From assembly GCA_947561395.2 (NCBI GenBank), contig OX387185.1, positions 37,800,213 to 37,864,212 on the forward strand: DNA of 64,000 nucleotides. Reading direction: 5' to 3'. Shown here in pieces: positions 34,161 through 44,492 of the stretch. How positions within the stretch are numbered: position 1 is the first letter of the stretch; each line of letters begins with the position of its first letter. The translations under genes were made by a program, and so were the position numbers. A model generated the notes under the pieces. That model saw nothing but the letters and a program-made list of their open reading frames with translations. It was not told the origin of the DNA and searched no databases. Source of the DNA: Buxus sempervirens (lineage: Eukaryota; Streptophyta; Magnoliopsida; Buxales; Buxaceae).

Positions 34161-34740
34161 TGGGGGTGGCGTACCTGGTTTGTTGCCCTCGCCACTATCT
34201 TCTCTAGTTCTCCATAATGTATAGTTAAAAGAGTCAAGTCTCCTCTTTTATTTAAAAGAGAAAGGTTCTGTTTTAACAGTTACGTAATATTTAATATATA
34301 TAATCACACGCACATATATATATAGATACACATAATTACATATACATACACTTTAATAATATATTTCTTTTTATTATCAATAATAATATCTTAATTATTA
34401 CTCTAATATTGGTTTTTTAATTGATTACACAATGAGTTTTCTTACTCTATTTATTTGTTTATTTAGCATATTATGTCTTTTATGTGTCTTTAATTAAAAT
34501 TTTCTAAATTCTTTATTTTCTGCGCATATGTCGATTTGTTTCCATATCAATAAATATTCTTGTAGGCCTATGATGTGATAGACATGTTTATTTGTCTTAT
34601 TTTTATCTAATCTTTCTAGCTAGAAAGGTTTTGTTTTATGTATCTACCGTTTTCCTTGCATATCCACCATTTTATAGCATATTCATGCGTTTCCGATACA
34701 TATCTAGATACGTATATTATAACTTAATGCAAGTTGTTCG
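33830..34740. other. Region with repeated TATCG/GATAC words, possible MITE
   Basis: Near 33826-33990 words such as ATATCG, TATCGTGCGATACGC, GTGTCGTGTATC and TATCGGCTGTATC recur. GATACATATCTAGATACG occurs near 34690. Subterminal repeats like these are typical of hAT MITEs, but I could not find a clean TSD or TIR pair. The limits are approximate. Confidence 0.3.
34079..34158. repeat. (GA)n microsatellite
   Basis: About 39 near-perfect GA units, preceded by other purine-rich sequence from 34021. It makes spurious Arg-Glu and Leu-Ser frames on the two strands. Confidence 0.97.
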
Positions 34741-34879
34741 CATTCAATTCCTCTTTTTTTTGGTAGGAAACATAGAAGAAGTTTAACATACAATAGGTTT
34801 GGTTGTGAGCAGTCAGAAAGGTCATCATACAAAACTTGTGATAAAAAAAGTGGTTGGTATTCCATAAGCATTAGAATTC

Positions 34880-35230
34880 ATCTAGTGCATACTAGGCCAA
34901 AAGATCTGCTGCGTGTTTAGCTTCTTGATACCCGTGGGAGAACTATATTGCAGAAATAGTTTTTGGATGTTCTCTAACATGTGTGATATATAATTTTCTA
35001 TGGTATGTCACTCACTTCGTGCTGAAGATAGTTCATTGATTTGAGAAGAATCTCCCTCAATGATTACAGATTTCACACCTAAACTGATGAGAAGAAGTAT
35101 TCCTTCAATTGTAGCTATAGCTTCTGCTCATACTTGATGCTCATGTAATCCTGTAGCTAAATCCTCCAAGGAATTACCATTCCAATTGTGACATAATCTA
35201 CCTGTTGCTGCTTAACCTGGGTTCTCTCTT
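34880..35230 (-). pseudogene. RNase H remnant of the LINE
   Basis: The minus strand encodes, with stops, AEAIATIEGILLLISLGVKS followed by VIIEGDSSQINEL. This is the central part of the plant RNase H-like fold (AExxA with Glu, and EGDS with Asp). Unlike the LINE at 9839, the Glu is retained. It lies just before the element's 3' A run. Confidence 0.62.
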
Positions 35231-35430
35231 GATGCGTCTAATGGAGCTTAACGCATTGATTATTAGGAAGGTGTCACCTAACGTATATAATCTCAATGTG
35301 TGCCATTCTTTTTTTTTTTTTGGCGTATACATCTAGAATCAGCCTTGAGCCTGTTGAACATTTGTCGAGCATAAGTAAGCACTAGGGTAGCACCATCAAA
35401 TACAACAGAGTTATGAGCTTTCCATATGAT

Positions 35431-35730
35431 TCAATAGAAATTAAGAGCATCAGCATAAGCTTGTTCTTCATTCACCTGGGTTCGTGTTCCCTTATGTTCA
35501 TTAATCTGTTCCAGCCACAAGAAAAAGCAATGAGTAGGACCTGCTGAACATGTAGTTCTTCTGTTTCCTGCAAGCCAAATAGCTCTAGAGAATGGGCAAT
35601 GCAGAAATAGATAGTCAATAGCTTCTTCCCCATTATTACACAAAACACGCAATTCGATAATTTTACCTAAACGTTGGTGCAATAATTGCATGTTAGACAG
35701 GCCATTAATTGCACATTTCTGTACAAACAA
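35431..35730 (-). pseudogene. zf-RVT region of the LINE
   Basis: The frame reads VLCNNGEEAIDYLFLHCPFS then RAIWLAGNRR, the cysteine/histidine cluster of zf-RVT domains found downstream of plant LINE reverse transcriptases. The preceding frame (35667-35894) holds the WKLHCPKNL part of the same domain. Confidence 0.78.
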
Positions 35731-36500
35731 TTTAAATTTTTAGGACAATGGAGTTTCCATATCGTCAGCCACAGATTACGAATTTCTTCAGAAGTATGTC
35801 CTACTTCATTATCATGCATCTCAATAAATAGCATACAATAAGCAGAAGAGACAGAAAATCTCTGTAGAAGTTCCTTGCCAGTGCATAATATCATTATTCA
35901 GGTTAGGATTGATAGGAATAGGAGATATTACTTGTGCTAATTCTGATTCCCAAATAGCTTTAATTGTGCTTACCTTCTAGTTGTTAATGATAGAGGTCTC
36001 AATCAAAATCAAACACTTTTTCAATAGACCTAGCCATGCATATATAAGATCTGGTTAGCTGCCACAAGAGGTAACCAATTGTTTGCTGCTATGTCTAGGG
36101 ATTTTCTTCCATTAGCTATACTCCAGAATATTCCATTTCGGAGATTCTCCTTAAGTTTATGGAGCTGCCTTCCACCCAAACGAGTGATGACTTTTCTATT
36201 TAGCTTCAAAGATTGTTTGAATGTAGAAATAAGTTTTGTAATATATTTCACCTCATATATTTTGAGGCTGATTACCAAAGGATACCAACTTTCTTGAGAA
36301 GAAGAACCGTATTGACGACTATAGGATTTTTGACGTGAAGCTCTTCAGATCTTTTGCTTTTATATATCAAACTCCATTTGATAGCATGTAAAGTTTGGTC
36401 CTTTTTCTTTTTGATGCTGTAAAATATTCTTGTGATCCATTACCAATTTCCTACAAAGCCTACGAGGGAGTCTATAAGAAGGCTAATAAGAGGGATAGCT

Positions 36501-36738
36501 CAATGTTTACAGTTTTGGCCGAAATTTTGTTTTGTTTTGTTTTTTTTTAAGTTAACGATGCGTTTCAGAGGAGGAAAATCGTGTATTTACATTTCTAGCG
36601 ATTTTTGGTGGCATGCCAGCAAAATTTCGCCAAAAAAAAAAATCCCATTTTTTGACTTTTCTAATGTTTCGGCAGCGGGCGAAATTTCGTTTAGTGCAAT
36701 GGGCAGCACACCCATCGGCACTGAAATGGTAAACCTTG
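36501..36738. mobile_element. hAT-type MITE (238 bp), relative of the hAT at 39951
   Basis: Flanked by the 8-bp TSD GGATAGCT (36493-36500 and 36739-36746). Right end inverted: CAAGGTTTACCATTTCAGTGCCG. Left end: CAATGTTTACAGTTTTGGCCG. Interior words CAAAATTTCGCCAAAA and GGGCGAAATTTCG are shared with 22888-23276 and 39951-44469. It sits in LINE sequence whose reading resumes on both sides. Confidence 0.88.
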
Positions 36739-36970
36739 GGATAGCTAGTCAACACTGTGTTGGTCAATGTAAGCTTGCTTGTGTTATTATGTTGGCTTCC
36801 TATCCTACAAGTTAGTTCATTGTCTTGGAAAGAAGGTCTATGCAATATGCTTGACTAGGTCTACCATTGAGAATCGGAGCCCTAGGTGTATGGAGAATTT
36901 CTTCTTCCAAGGAATATCAAGAATTTTCGTCAGGTTGTTCTTAGAAGTATTGTCAACATATGGTGCTAAC

Positions 36971-37808
36971 CAACGTTTTAAAACTCGGCCGATACCGAGA
37001 AGTATCGGCCGAGTTAACTCGGTATCGGCTAGAGGCGAGTCGATACCAAGGGTCGATACGAGGGAACCTTTAAACTCGGTTAAAACTAGGCCGAGTTCGA
37101 GATAACTCGGGCGATACCGCGACAACTCGCCCGAGGTGTCACGGTATCGTCCGAGATTCAATGACAAAATCTGAAAAAGGCTTTAAAAGCCTCCGCCGAA
37201 CTCAGCGGAAGCTTAAACGGAGGCTTTAAAAGTTCTGTCGGTACAAAAAAAAAAAAAGGAAAAAAGAACGAAGAGGAGGAGGAGAAGTCGAAAAGGAGAA
37301 GAAGAGGAGGATGAGAAGAAGAAGAAGAAGAGGAGGAGCCGAGGAGGAGGAGAAGAAGAAGAGGAGTCGAAGAGGATAAGAAAAACCTGTCGGCAGAAAA
37401 AAAAAAAAAAAGGACGAGGAGGAGAAGAAGAAACGTACCTGAAGTTCGCTAAAGCTGCGAAGAACAGCTCCATCCATCGGTGGAAAAGGTTAGTACTTTT
37501 CTTTTCTTCTCCTCCTCTTCCTCCTTCCTCTTCTCCCTTTCTCTTCTTCTCCATTCTCGCCTCTTCGTCGACCGGCGGTGAAACAAGTTCGTTTTTATTT
37601 TATTTTTCTTTTCTCCTCCTTTATTTCGGGGAAGGGAAGCGAATGAAGACCTGCACGAGCAGGTCTTCCTCGCTTTTTTTAATTTCTGGGCAGTTGGGTC
37701 TGACCGACCCAACTCGGCCCAACTCGGCCGATACTGCCTGTATCGGCCGAGTTAACTCGGACTAGGGCTGGTCCGATACCGAGCCCGAGTCCGAGAATTT
37801 AATCCTTG
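36971..37808. mobile_element. hAT-type non-autonomous element (838 bp) with TCGGCCGA-rich ends
   Basis: Flanked by the 8-bp TSD GTGCTAAC (36963-36970 and 37809-37816). Ends are CAACGTTTTAAAACTCGG and, inverted, CAAGGATTAAATTCTCGG. The subterminal zones repeat CTCGG, CCGATACCG, TATCGGCCGAGTTAACTCGG and similar words in both orientations. The centre is a purine-rich run (about 37239-37440, GAGGAGGAGAAGAAG-like) followed by a pyrimidine-rich run (about 37495-37680). No transposase is present. The long Glu/Ser-rich frames here are translations of the purine tracts. Confidence 0.87.
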
Positions 37809-38255
37809 GTGCTAACTGCTAAGTGACTAGATTATTTTTGATTATGTATAACCTGGCCAGCTTCCATACAAAACCTTTGAGGTAGATTTTGCATGGTGAT
37901 GGATTCATCCCTATTATTTCTTCCAAATAGCATGGTATCATCTGTGTGCATCAAATGAGTTGATGCAGGATAGAATCTATTAAGTTTTATCCCTTTCAAG
38001 TGAAGTTCCTTGGCTTGACGATAGCTAAAGAAAGAGATCGTTGACACAAAGTTAAGAGGTAAGGAGCAAGTGGGTCTACTTGCCAAGGACCACGCTTAGA
38101 ATTTATCCCCACCGGGGGATCCATTGATTAGGACACTATTTCACAGTAGAAAAACAATACATGTTTGAGATGGATCCAATGATGGGAAAAACCATAAGCT
38201 TGCAAGCGTTGTTTAAGAAAGTCCCAGTTTAGCCTATCACGGGCTTTCTTAGGCC

Positions 38256-38826
38256 AGCCTTTTAGGGCACATAAACCAATTTTACCAATTATTCTTTTTT
38301 GGATTTTGTGAGCTACATGAGTTAACATGATATTATCATGAAAAATCCGGCAATTCTTCTCCATCCATATGTGCCAAACAACTGCATGAAATAGGAACCC
38401 ATACATAATACGACCCTTTCTCCCCAATCCCCTAACCTTTTACTTCTCAAACCAACCTCTAAAGGATGTTGGAACCACCCAAGACACATTAGTCATCTAG
38501 GTGCCCCTAGTAAACATGCACTGAAGAAAAAAGTGATCCATACTTTTACTTGCCTCCATACACAGGAAACATATGTGTAGGTGACCTATGCTTCCATAAT
38601 TGATAGATAGGGAACGGGGTAGGAGGATCAAACAAATCTGGACGAGTGATAATAGAGAAAGATTTACAAAAGGCACCAAAAGGAGAAGGGAACCAAACAA
38701 CCATATCCCTAAGCAACGAACCAAGTGTTTCAACAAATCAAAAAGGGGAGGGTAACTCGTATTTTCTAAGTAGATATAGAATAAAAGTATAATGGTATAA
38801 AAGGATATATTTCTAAGTAAAGACAA
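38256..38826 (-). pseudogene. LINE ORF2 C-terminal piece (zf-RVT and linker)
   Basis: The minus strand reads HICFLCMEASKSMDHFFLQC (zf-RVT) and GLGRKGRIMYGFLFHAVVWH then IWMEKNCRIFHDN. The second part closely resembles GLGRRGRILYGLLFHAVIWH in the LINE at 9839-16736, so it is the same family. It runs directly into reverse transcriptase sequence of another LINE at about 38255. That order (zf-RVT before RT) is impossible in one element, so this is a junction of two. Confidence 0.75.
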
Positions 38827-40017
38827 AGTTTTTGCAACGTATTATCACAAATATAGATCAATAAGGTTTAGATAATATAGGAGAAATCCAACAACAGATA
38901 GCTCAAGTAAAAGTCACATATTTGGATGGATTTCCACTTTTGAATGGTGCATCCTATATGAATCACTATCAATTTTTCTGATACATGGTTGATAAAGAAT
39001 TAATGTGTATACTGTGACACCTATTTGAGGTTCTAGATTATTGAGAATTAAAGATCATGCAGTTTATTAGGTTGGTATTTCTTTACTATCATTATACATA
39101 ATATGGTCTTCTGGTCTGTTAGTAATACATAGTACGTTGCTGAATTTTGTGTGCCAATTCCAAATGTGTGATTACTAATGAGGTTTTGATTGTTGAGCCC
39201 ATGACTTAAATAAATTCAATCTACTAAGATTTCATTTTCACTTAGCATTTTTGGGCTTATGATTTTTCTTTTGTTGATAATTAATGAAAATTTCATTAAG
39301 TCGGGGGGGAGAGAGACCTTACAAGATGTGGAATCACCCAGAATATAAACAAAAAGACGATACACTCAATATGGAACAAACAAATATCACGAACTACATC
39401 AAAAAGTCACCACTGAAATAAAAGAGCTAACGGTCTAAAACGAACAACTATATGTGAACCATAGTCGACCAATCCCTAATAATATCTGAAGATGAATATG
39501 TTGTGAAGCCCTTCTGCACCGAAGCCCAAGAAGCTATCAAAGACATAACTTGGTCAACCACAAAAGAATTCCTAACCGCCGCGCCCTAAAAAATGCTTCG
39601 ATTGTGTGCCCACCATAATGTCCATAATGTAGCCCAAAAAAAAAAAAAAACATGCTAAAGAAATACGAAGAAGATGAAGAATTTTATTTTCTGCATATTC
39701 TAAAGTACAAATATACACAGTAGATTTCTGTTTTTATAGTACAATTGATAAAAGTAAAGAAAAGAAAGTAATCTCCAAAGGTAGTCTGATTTGGAGATCT
39801 TTCTAAAAAGAATAAATCTGTCTAAAAAAGTAAATATGTACAATAGATCCCTAGATAATTTCTGTTTCTAATTAGTCCATTGAAATATAGAAACGCAATC
39901 CTCTCTAATTAGAAACTCAATTTCGCAAATCACTTCACCTTGGTTGGGATCAAGGTTTTCAGTTTCGGTGCCGCTAGGCGTGCTACCCAGGGCACCGAGC
40001 GACATTTCAGCGGCACG

Positions 40018-40046
40018 ATTCACTGGAAAAATGGATTTCCAGTGAA
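40018..40046. repeat. Hairpin in the left subterminal region of the hAT element
   Basis: Arms ATTCACTGGAAA and TTTCCAGTGAAT are perfectly complementary, around a short AAT-GGA loop region. A further GCGAAATTTCGCC palindrome starts at 40050. It lies about 70 bp from the element end, where hAT transposases bind. Confidence 0.85.
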
Positions 40047-40392
40047 TTGAGCGAAATTTCGCCAAAAAGCTCTTTTTCCATCTTTTTGTTCGAAAATGAA
40101 TGATTTGCAACAATAATATGTAAAATAATTGCATTTGCATGTATAATTGTACTTAAATTATTACAAGTAGCAATTATATACTTTAAAAAATCATGCAAAC
40201 GCAATGTGACATGTAAATGTAATGATTGGGGTGATGCTGTGGGCTGTGCTTAAATCAAAATGACAAATAGGATCCAAATTTTAAATGAAACTGAAATAAC
40301 AATATATAGAGTAAAAAACATACAATCATATCGTCAAATCAGTAATGAAATGAATGATGCAGCTCAAACCCTGCTCTCTCGCCAATAAAGTG

Positions 40393-41208
40393 TTAGTAAC
40401 GCTTCCATCCCATCCAAAATCTATACTCTCTCTGATATGAACGGACATGCTGCTCATACTCCTCCTGTGTCATGTGTGCCATTATACCAATTGGAGGGAA
40501 ATCATCATAATAGTAGCACCGATCTGGCTCTGTCTGTGGTGGTGATGGAGGAGACGGCATAGGATAACCAGGATGCTCGTATGGAAGGGCTAGTGCTACA
40601 GCTCCAGTAGCAGTAGTTACAGGCATAGCATAATAACCGTACGAATATGGATTCACTGGAAAGATCCCAAATGGATCAGATGTCTGCATGTCTGCTCCAA
40701 GATATTCGTATGATGTATCGTAACTACTACTATCTGATGAATTTGCTAGCCCAAGCTACTGAAGATAGTAGAATGGATAGTGTCCCTGGCTCAGCTGTGG
40801 TGGATACTGCTCTCCATAAGAACTCGATGATCCTCCAACATATAAAGATCCGAAACTCTGTGCTTTGGAGGACGAGTCATCGTGCATCCTTGTATGTTGT
40901 CTCTCCTTGCCTTTCCTCCTTTGATAGGAACGTGCCTTACTCTCATCATGACCTCTAAACCCGTGGTTAGTGTCCTGTGTGGCATGATGGAAAGCCGCCT
41001 CTCCATTAAAAGGGGACAACCCCAGGCCACTGGTGCCAACACCATGATGAGTACCACTAATACCACCATTTCTGTCATCATCATCTAATGATCCAAACTC
41101 ATCCTCTTCATCTGCCTTCTCCTCCTCTGATGATGATGACTCAACATGTCCATGGGCTGGGACTGGGGCTGATGCCGTCGCAGTAACGGAGGGAGGAACA
41201 ACTCTCAC
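40393..41208 (-). pseudogene. hAT transposase C-terminal low-complexity tail
   Basis: Frames 41208-40756 and 40689-40393 read as an acidic/Ser-rich stretch (ESSSSEEEKADEEDEFGSL), a basic patch (SYQRRKGKERQH) and a Tyr/Pro-rich end (YSYGYYAMPV, PMPSPPSPPQTEPDR) closing with a stop. Such tails follow the dimerisation domain in some plant hAT proteins. A stop and frame change near 40750 divide it. Its role is unknown. Confidence 0.6.
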
Positions 41209-41477
41209 GGATCTATCTAGTGAGTCTTCGCTGCCCTCCCTTGCTCCATAGCTGCATCCACATCGATGCCTATCTCTGCTGCAGCATGCGCAATGACTAG
41301 GCTAGGACGACCATCAGGCTCACTTACACGGCATCATCATCGTCCTCGATGCAATCGCCGTAGTCAACCTGAACGAGTCCATCGCATCTCTAAATAGTAT
41401 CAGCTGGTAGTTGAATTTGAAAGGGTTAGTATTTAATATAACTATTAAGAACTAATATGCATAAATCAAGTTAAGAA

Positions 41478-42270
41478 CTAGGGCCCTACCTTGTTTCCAA
41501 ATTCCCCAACTGCATCTGAATGGGGGTCCAACTTCATGAAGACCTGGTGAACCGAAGCACAAAGGTCGGTGCATGTGCCAAGGTTATCTTTATAATGATA
41601 CTTAGGATTCAAATAATATGCTACATTGACGATTACAAGAAAAAACATTAGTACAATTAAAATATAATTATAAACATTATTGAACGTAAAAGATTCAAAT
41701 AGAATTATAATAATGCTTGCTGAATGCAATGGATGAGCTAGTGACGTGAACCATCTATCCTTAATAATCTTGTATACCCATTTATACAATGTGGGTGATT
41801 CAGCCTTAATCTGAGATTTCATCACCGCTATACACTGATATATAGATCCTACCGTGGGATAGGCATCTGTGTCAACTATCTTCAGTACACGGTATATAGG
41901 CTCCAATACATCAATTAACTCTCACACTTTCTCCCAAAAAGTGTTGGACAAAACAATATCCTCTATTCTCCTCCCCATATCCGTGCGACTCTGAGTACAA
42001 CTTGTTCAATCCTCACTGGTAAAGAGAGATCTCAATTCCTGCCTGTGCCTCAAAATACTCTCCAATGCAATATAGTTCGTGCCCAATCTAGTAATCCCCG
42101 GCCGAACTATGTCCCCACCACATCTCTCTCTCATCTTCGCAAGTATATAATTGTGGTTGTACACAAATGTGGTGAGTGATCGTGCATCCCTCAATGTGGT
42201 AAGTACATTGCTCCTCTTGCCAATCGCTTCTAGCATCAAGTCGATTCAATGTGCGCCACACGGTGCCCAA
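41478..42270 (-). pseudogene. hAT transposase core, C-terminal half, with an intron
   Basis: Coding blocks include MLEAIGKRSNVLTTLRDARS, GTNYIALESILRHRQELRSL, VDTDAYPTVGSIYQCIAVMK and DRWFTSLAHPLHSA, then AYYLNPKYHYKD and VFMKLDPHSDAVGEFGNK. These are the RNase H-like core blocks of BED/DUF659-type plant hAT transposases. An AT-rich stretch with acceptor ATGTAG separates HSA from YYLNPKY at about 41620-41725 and looks like an intron. A second intron-like donor occurs after FGNK at about 41487. Stops near 42000 break the frame. Confidence 0.75.
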
Positions 42271-42436
42271 TAGAGGTTATACCACTGCTTTAATGTCTGG
42301 CTGGCTTTCTTGAATGCACTGCCACTATCTGTCACAATCTGAACCACGTGCTCGGGGTCAACCTCCTCTATCACGCTCTCTTATAGGCTTGCAATATAAG
42401 GCGCATCCTTGATATTTTGTGATGCGTCAATAGATC

Positions 42437-42628
42437 TCAAAACACTGTCCTGCCTCTACAATACACCATGAAATTGATGATGGAAAGTTTAGTAGGATCT
42501 GTCCATCCATCACACATGATGGTAACTCCAAACTGGTGCCAATGGGGTCGTAAGGATGTAACAAAGTCTCTCATCTCTGCCTCCTCGTCCAAGTACGTAC
42601 CTATAATCTCCCGTGGCATAGGAGGCAA
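42437..42628 (-). pseudogene. hAT transposase DUF659 block
   Basis: MPPMPREIIGTYLDEEAEMR precedes LRPHWHQFGVTIMCDGWTDP and LSIINFMVYCRG. The CDGWTD box with its Asp is the start of the catalytic region in DUF659-type hAT transposases, and the Asp is intact. Frames on both sides are interrupted by stops (for example near 42650 and 42430). Confidence 0.82.
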
Positions 42629-43027
42629 GACTCCCTGACCCGACTCCTAGATAACATCAACCATATTCTTGAAATGTGGACTCGTTGCTGCATTCGCTGA
42701 AATGTGATTGAAGATAAGAATTTTGATATGAATTTCCCCATCCTCTGCCTGACATTACCCTTGCCCTACATATCCCTCAATCTCTTCTGCCTGGCACCAG
42801 ATGGATAGAACATACTAGGCTCCATAGGATAATCAGGCATCCTGGTGCTCTGAGAATGAGTGAGCCTAGGTCCAGCCTCAGCCCCATGTCTATGAGCATC
42901 AACATCAACTGCATCTCCTCTAAAGGTACCACCCCTGTGAAATCCATACCTCCCTCTCTCCTTTCAAACTCAGACTGTAAAGATGGTCGCACTGAGGCTC
43001 TGAATGCTGCCCTTTCTGCCTCTGTCA

Positions 43028-43320
43028 CTATGTCCTCAGGGTACACTGTATCATCATCATCATCATCATCAGCCATAGGGGTTGGATAGGCTCTGCCAAT
43101 CTACGTATAATCTCCTCTTGTGCGTGTCTCCTCTCCTCCTTAGATGCACTCCCTGACTGTAAGTGCTCTCTCATCTGTCTTTTAACCTTTGGAGGGACTT
43201 GAGGGCAGTTGGTCACGTTCTTGTAGCCGTGCGCCAAATGCTGCTTCAGCCATGATACTCCACCACTCTTTATGACTTGGTGGCAATAATTGCAGACAGT
43301 TTTATTTCTGTCTCCCTCGA
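43028..43320 (-). pseudogene. hAT transposase BED zinc finger
   Basis: On the minus strand the sequence reads NKTVCNYCHQVIKSGGVSWL then KQHLAHGYKNVTNCPQVP, a C-X2-C...H-X-L...C BED-type finger that contacts DNA. It is followed by VKRQMREHL and a linker with a run of Asp (MADDDDDDD, from a TCATCA repeat at 43049-43070). Confidence 0.82.
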
Positions 43321-44261
43321 ATCTCGTGCCATGGGCTTAGCCAATATCCTGTCTCCTGCCACCAGGGTGGTCCCCTCCACTACCACTGCCAGATGCTATA
43401 CTGTCTCTAACAGGTTAACCAAGAAGGCAAAAATCAAAATAAAACCGCTACACAATGGAATCCGAACCCCTGCATAGAGCACAATAAAAAAATTATGATT
43501 ATTAATAATCCACAATAATAAATTAGTATACTAACATTACCAATTTATTATTTATAACCATATTAATTTTTAGATTTTTTTTTTCAATTTTCCACCTTAT
43601 TTTAATATTTTTTATAATTCCAGAAAAATTCTAATATAAAAAAATTATATAAACTCTGATTCTTCAAAATAATTTTTTCTATAATAAATAAATTAAATTT
43701 ATGAATTTAGTTTGAGAAGTTATCTATTTTTTTTTATGAATTTTATGAATAATTTATTAATTTTCGGATTAATTAATTCAAAAAAATGATAATTTTTTTA
43801 AAATTAATCGAGGGACATTCATTTGTAGATCGGGTGTCCCCATATATTATACATAATTATCATAACATTATACAAGGTTTATACAATTTAAATTAATTAA
43901 ATAACGAATTTCTATGATTTTTCACATAAATAAATGCTTAAAATTAATTTTTTTATGCAAAAAAAAAAAAAAACGCCGACACCAATCTGTAGATCAGGTG
44001 TCGGACTAACACATATCATAAAATGAAATGATTCTATGTACTTTAGATCAAAATAAATAAAAAAAACGAGTTTCCCCATTTCTTACCAAACAATGAGGTT
44101 GCATTTGAGCTTGAATCTCTTGTAAATCAGGACAAATCACTCTCAAATCACTTCTATCAAGTAGAGTGATGAGAATAACCTTGATTTGAGATTGAATTTG
44201 GTATATTTCGCAAAAGATTTTTGCTAAAGATGAAAACCCCCTTCTTTGCTACGTTCGTCGG

Positions 44262-44291
44262 TCGATTTGGGCGAAATTTCGCCCAAATCGA
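44262..44291. repeat. Perfect 30-bp palindrome in the right subterminal region of the hAT element
   Basis: Centred between 44276 and 44277, with arms TCGATTTGGGCGAAA and TTTCGCCCAAATCGA. It contains the family word GGGCGAAATTTCGCCC. It lies about 180 bp from the element's right end. Confidence 0.95.
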
Positions 44292-44330
44292 TCGGCACCT
44301 CTTTAAATGTCCTAAAAAACTAAAAAAAAA

Positions 44331-44378
44331 GCACGTCGTCAAAACGCAGCGAAATTTCGCTGCGTTTCGACGACGTGC
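44331..44378. repeat. Near-perfect 48-bp palindrome in the hAT right subterminal region
   Basis: Centred at 44354/44355 with the core GCAGCGAAATTTCGCTGC and outer arms GCACGTCGTC / GACGACGTGC; one mismatched pair. It is the second palindrome with the same GAAATTTC centre in about 120 bp. Confidence 0.95.
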
Positions 44379-44492
44379 TGAGAGTTTTCGCTAGGGAAAC
44401 ATCCTTGGCGATTCGCATTGCTGGGGGAAAAATATCAACTTTTCGGCGGCACGCTGCCATAAAACACTGGTTGGGATCCTAACAGCCCCCAA

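Larger units (their letters stand above)
34753..38255 (-). mobile_element. LINE, 5'-truncated, with two MITEs inserted
   Basis: Read on the minus strand: reverse transcriptase pieces near 38250-37817 (RDRLNWDFLKQRLQAYGF, DPLAPYL, HTDDTMLFG, FCMEAGQVIHNQK), continued at 36970-36747 (NNLTKILDIPWKKKF). Then come linker (KSLDIAANNWLPLVAANQIL), a zf-RVT cysteine region (35431-35730) and RNase H (about 35230-34880). The 3' end is an A run at about 34753-34760 (T run on the plus strand). MITEs at 36501-36738 and 36971-37808 interrupt it and, once set aside, the LINE reading resumes. The FADD box reads HTDD. No TSD was found. Confidence 0.75.
39951..44469 (-). mobile_element. hAT DNA transposon (4.5 kb), decayed, with subterminal palindromes
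   Basis: Flanked by the 8-bp TSD GTTGGGAT (39943-39950 and 44470-44477) inside a copia LTR. Ends CAAGGTTTTC and, inverted, CAGTGTTTTA. Transposase remnants on the minus strand include a BED zinc finger (about 43300-43150), DUF659-type core (42437-42628), further core (41500-42270) and a Ser/Tyr-rich tail (40393-41208). The C-terminal dimerisation segment that follows the core in relatives appears deleted. Both subterminal regions carry GCGAAATTTCGC and other inverted words shared with two MITEs in this window, so this element or a relative is a candidate source of their mobility. Confidence 0.88.

Noticed and set aside
34030-34237. Open frames of Arg-Glu or Ser-Leu dipeptides
   Set aside because: They are translations of the (GA)n microsatellite, not proteins.
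37213-37712. Lys/Glu-rich and Phe/Ser-rich frames
   Set aside because: They come from the purine and pyrimidine tracts inside a MITE defined by an 8-bp TSD; no protein is likely.
40647-40958. Plus-strand frames overlapping the hAT tail (also 40882-41088 and 42856-43089)
   Set aside because: They are opposite-strand shadows of the Ser/Asp-rich transposase coding region.
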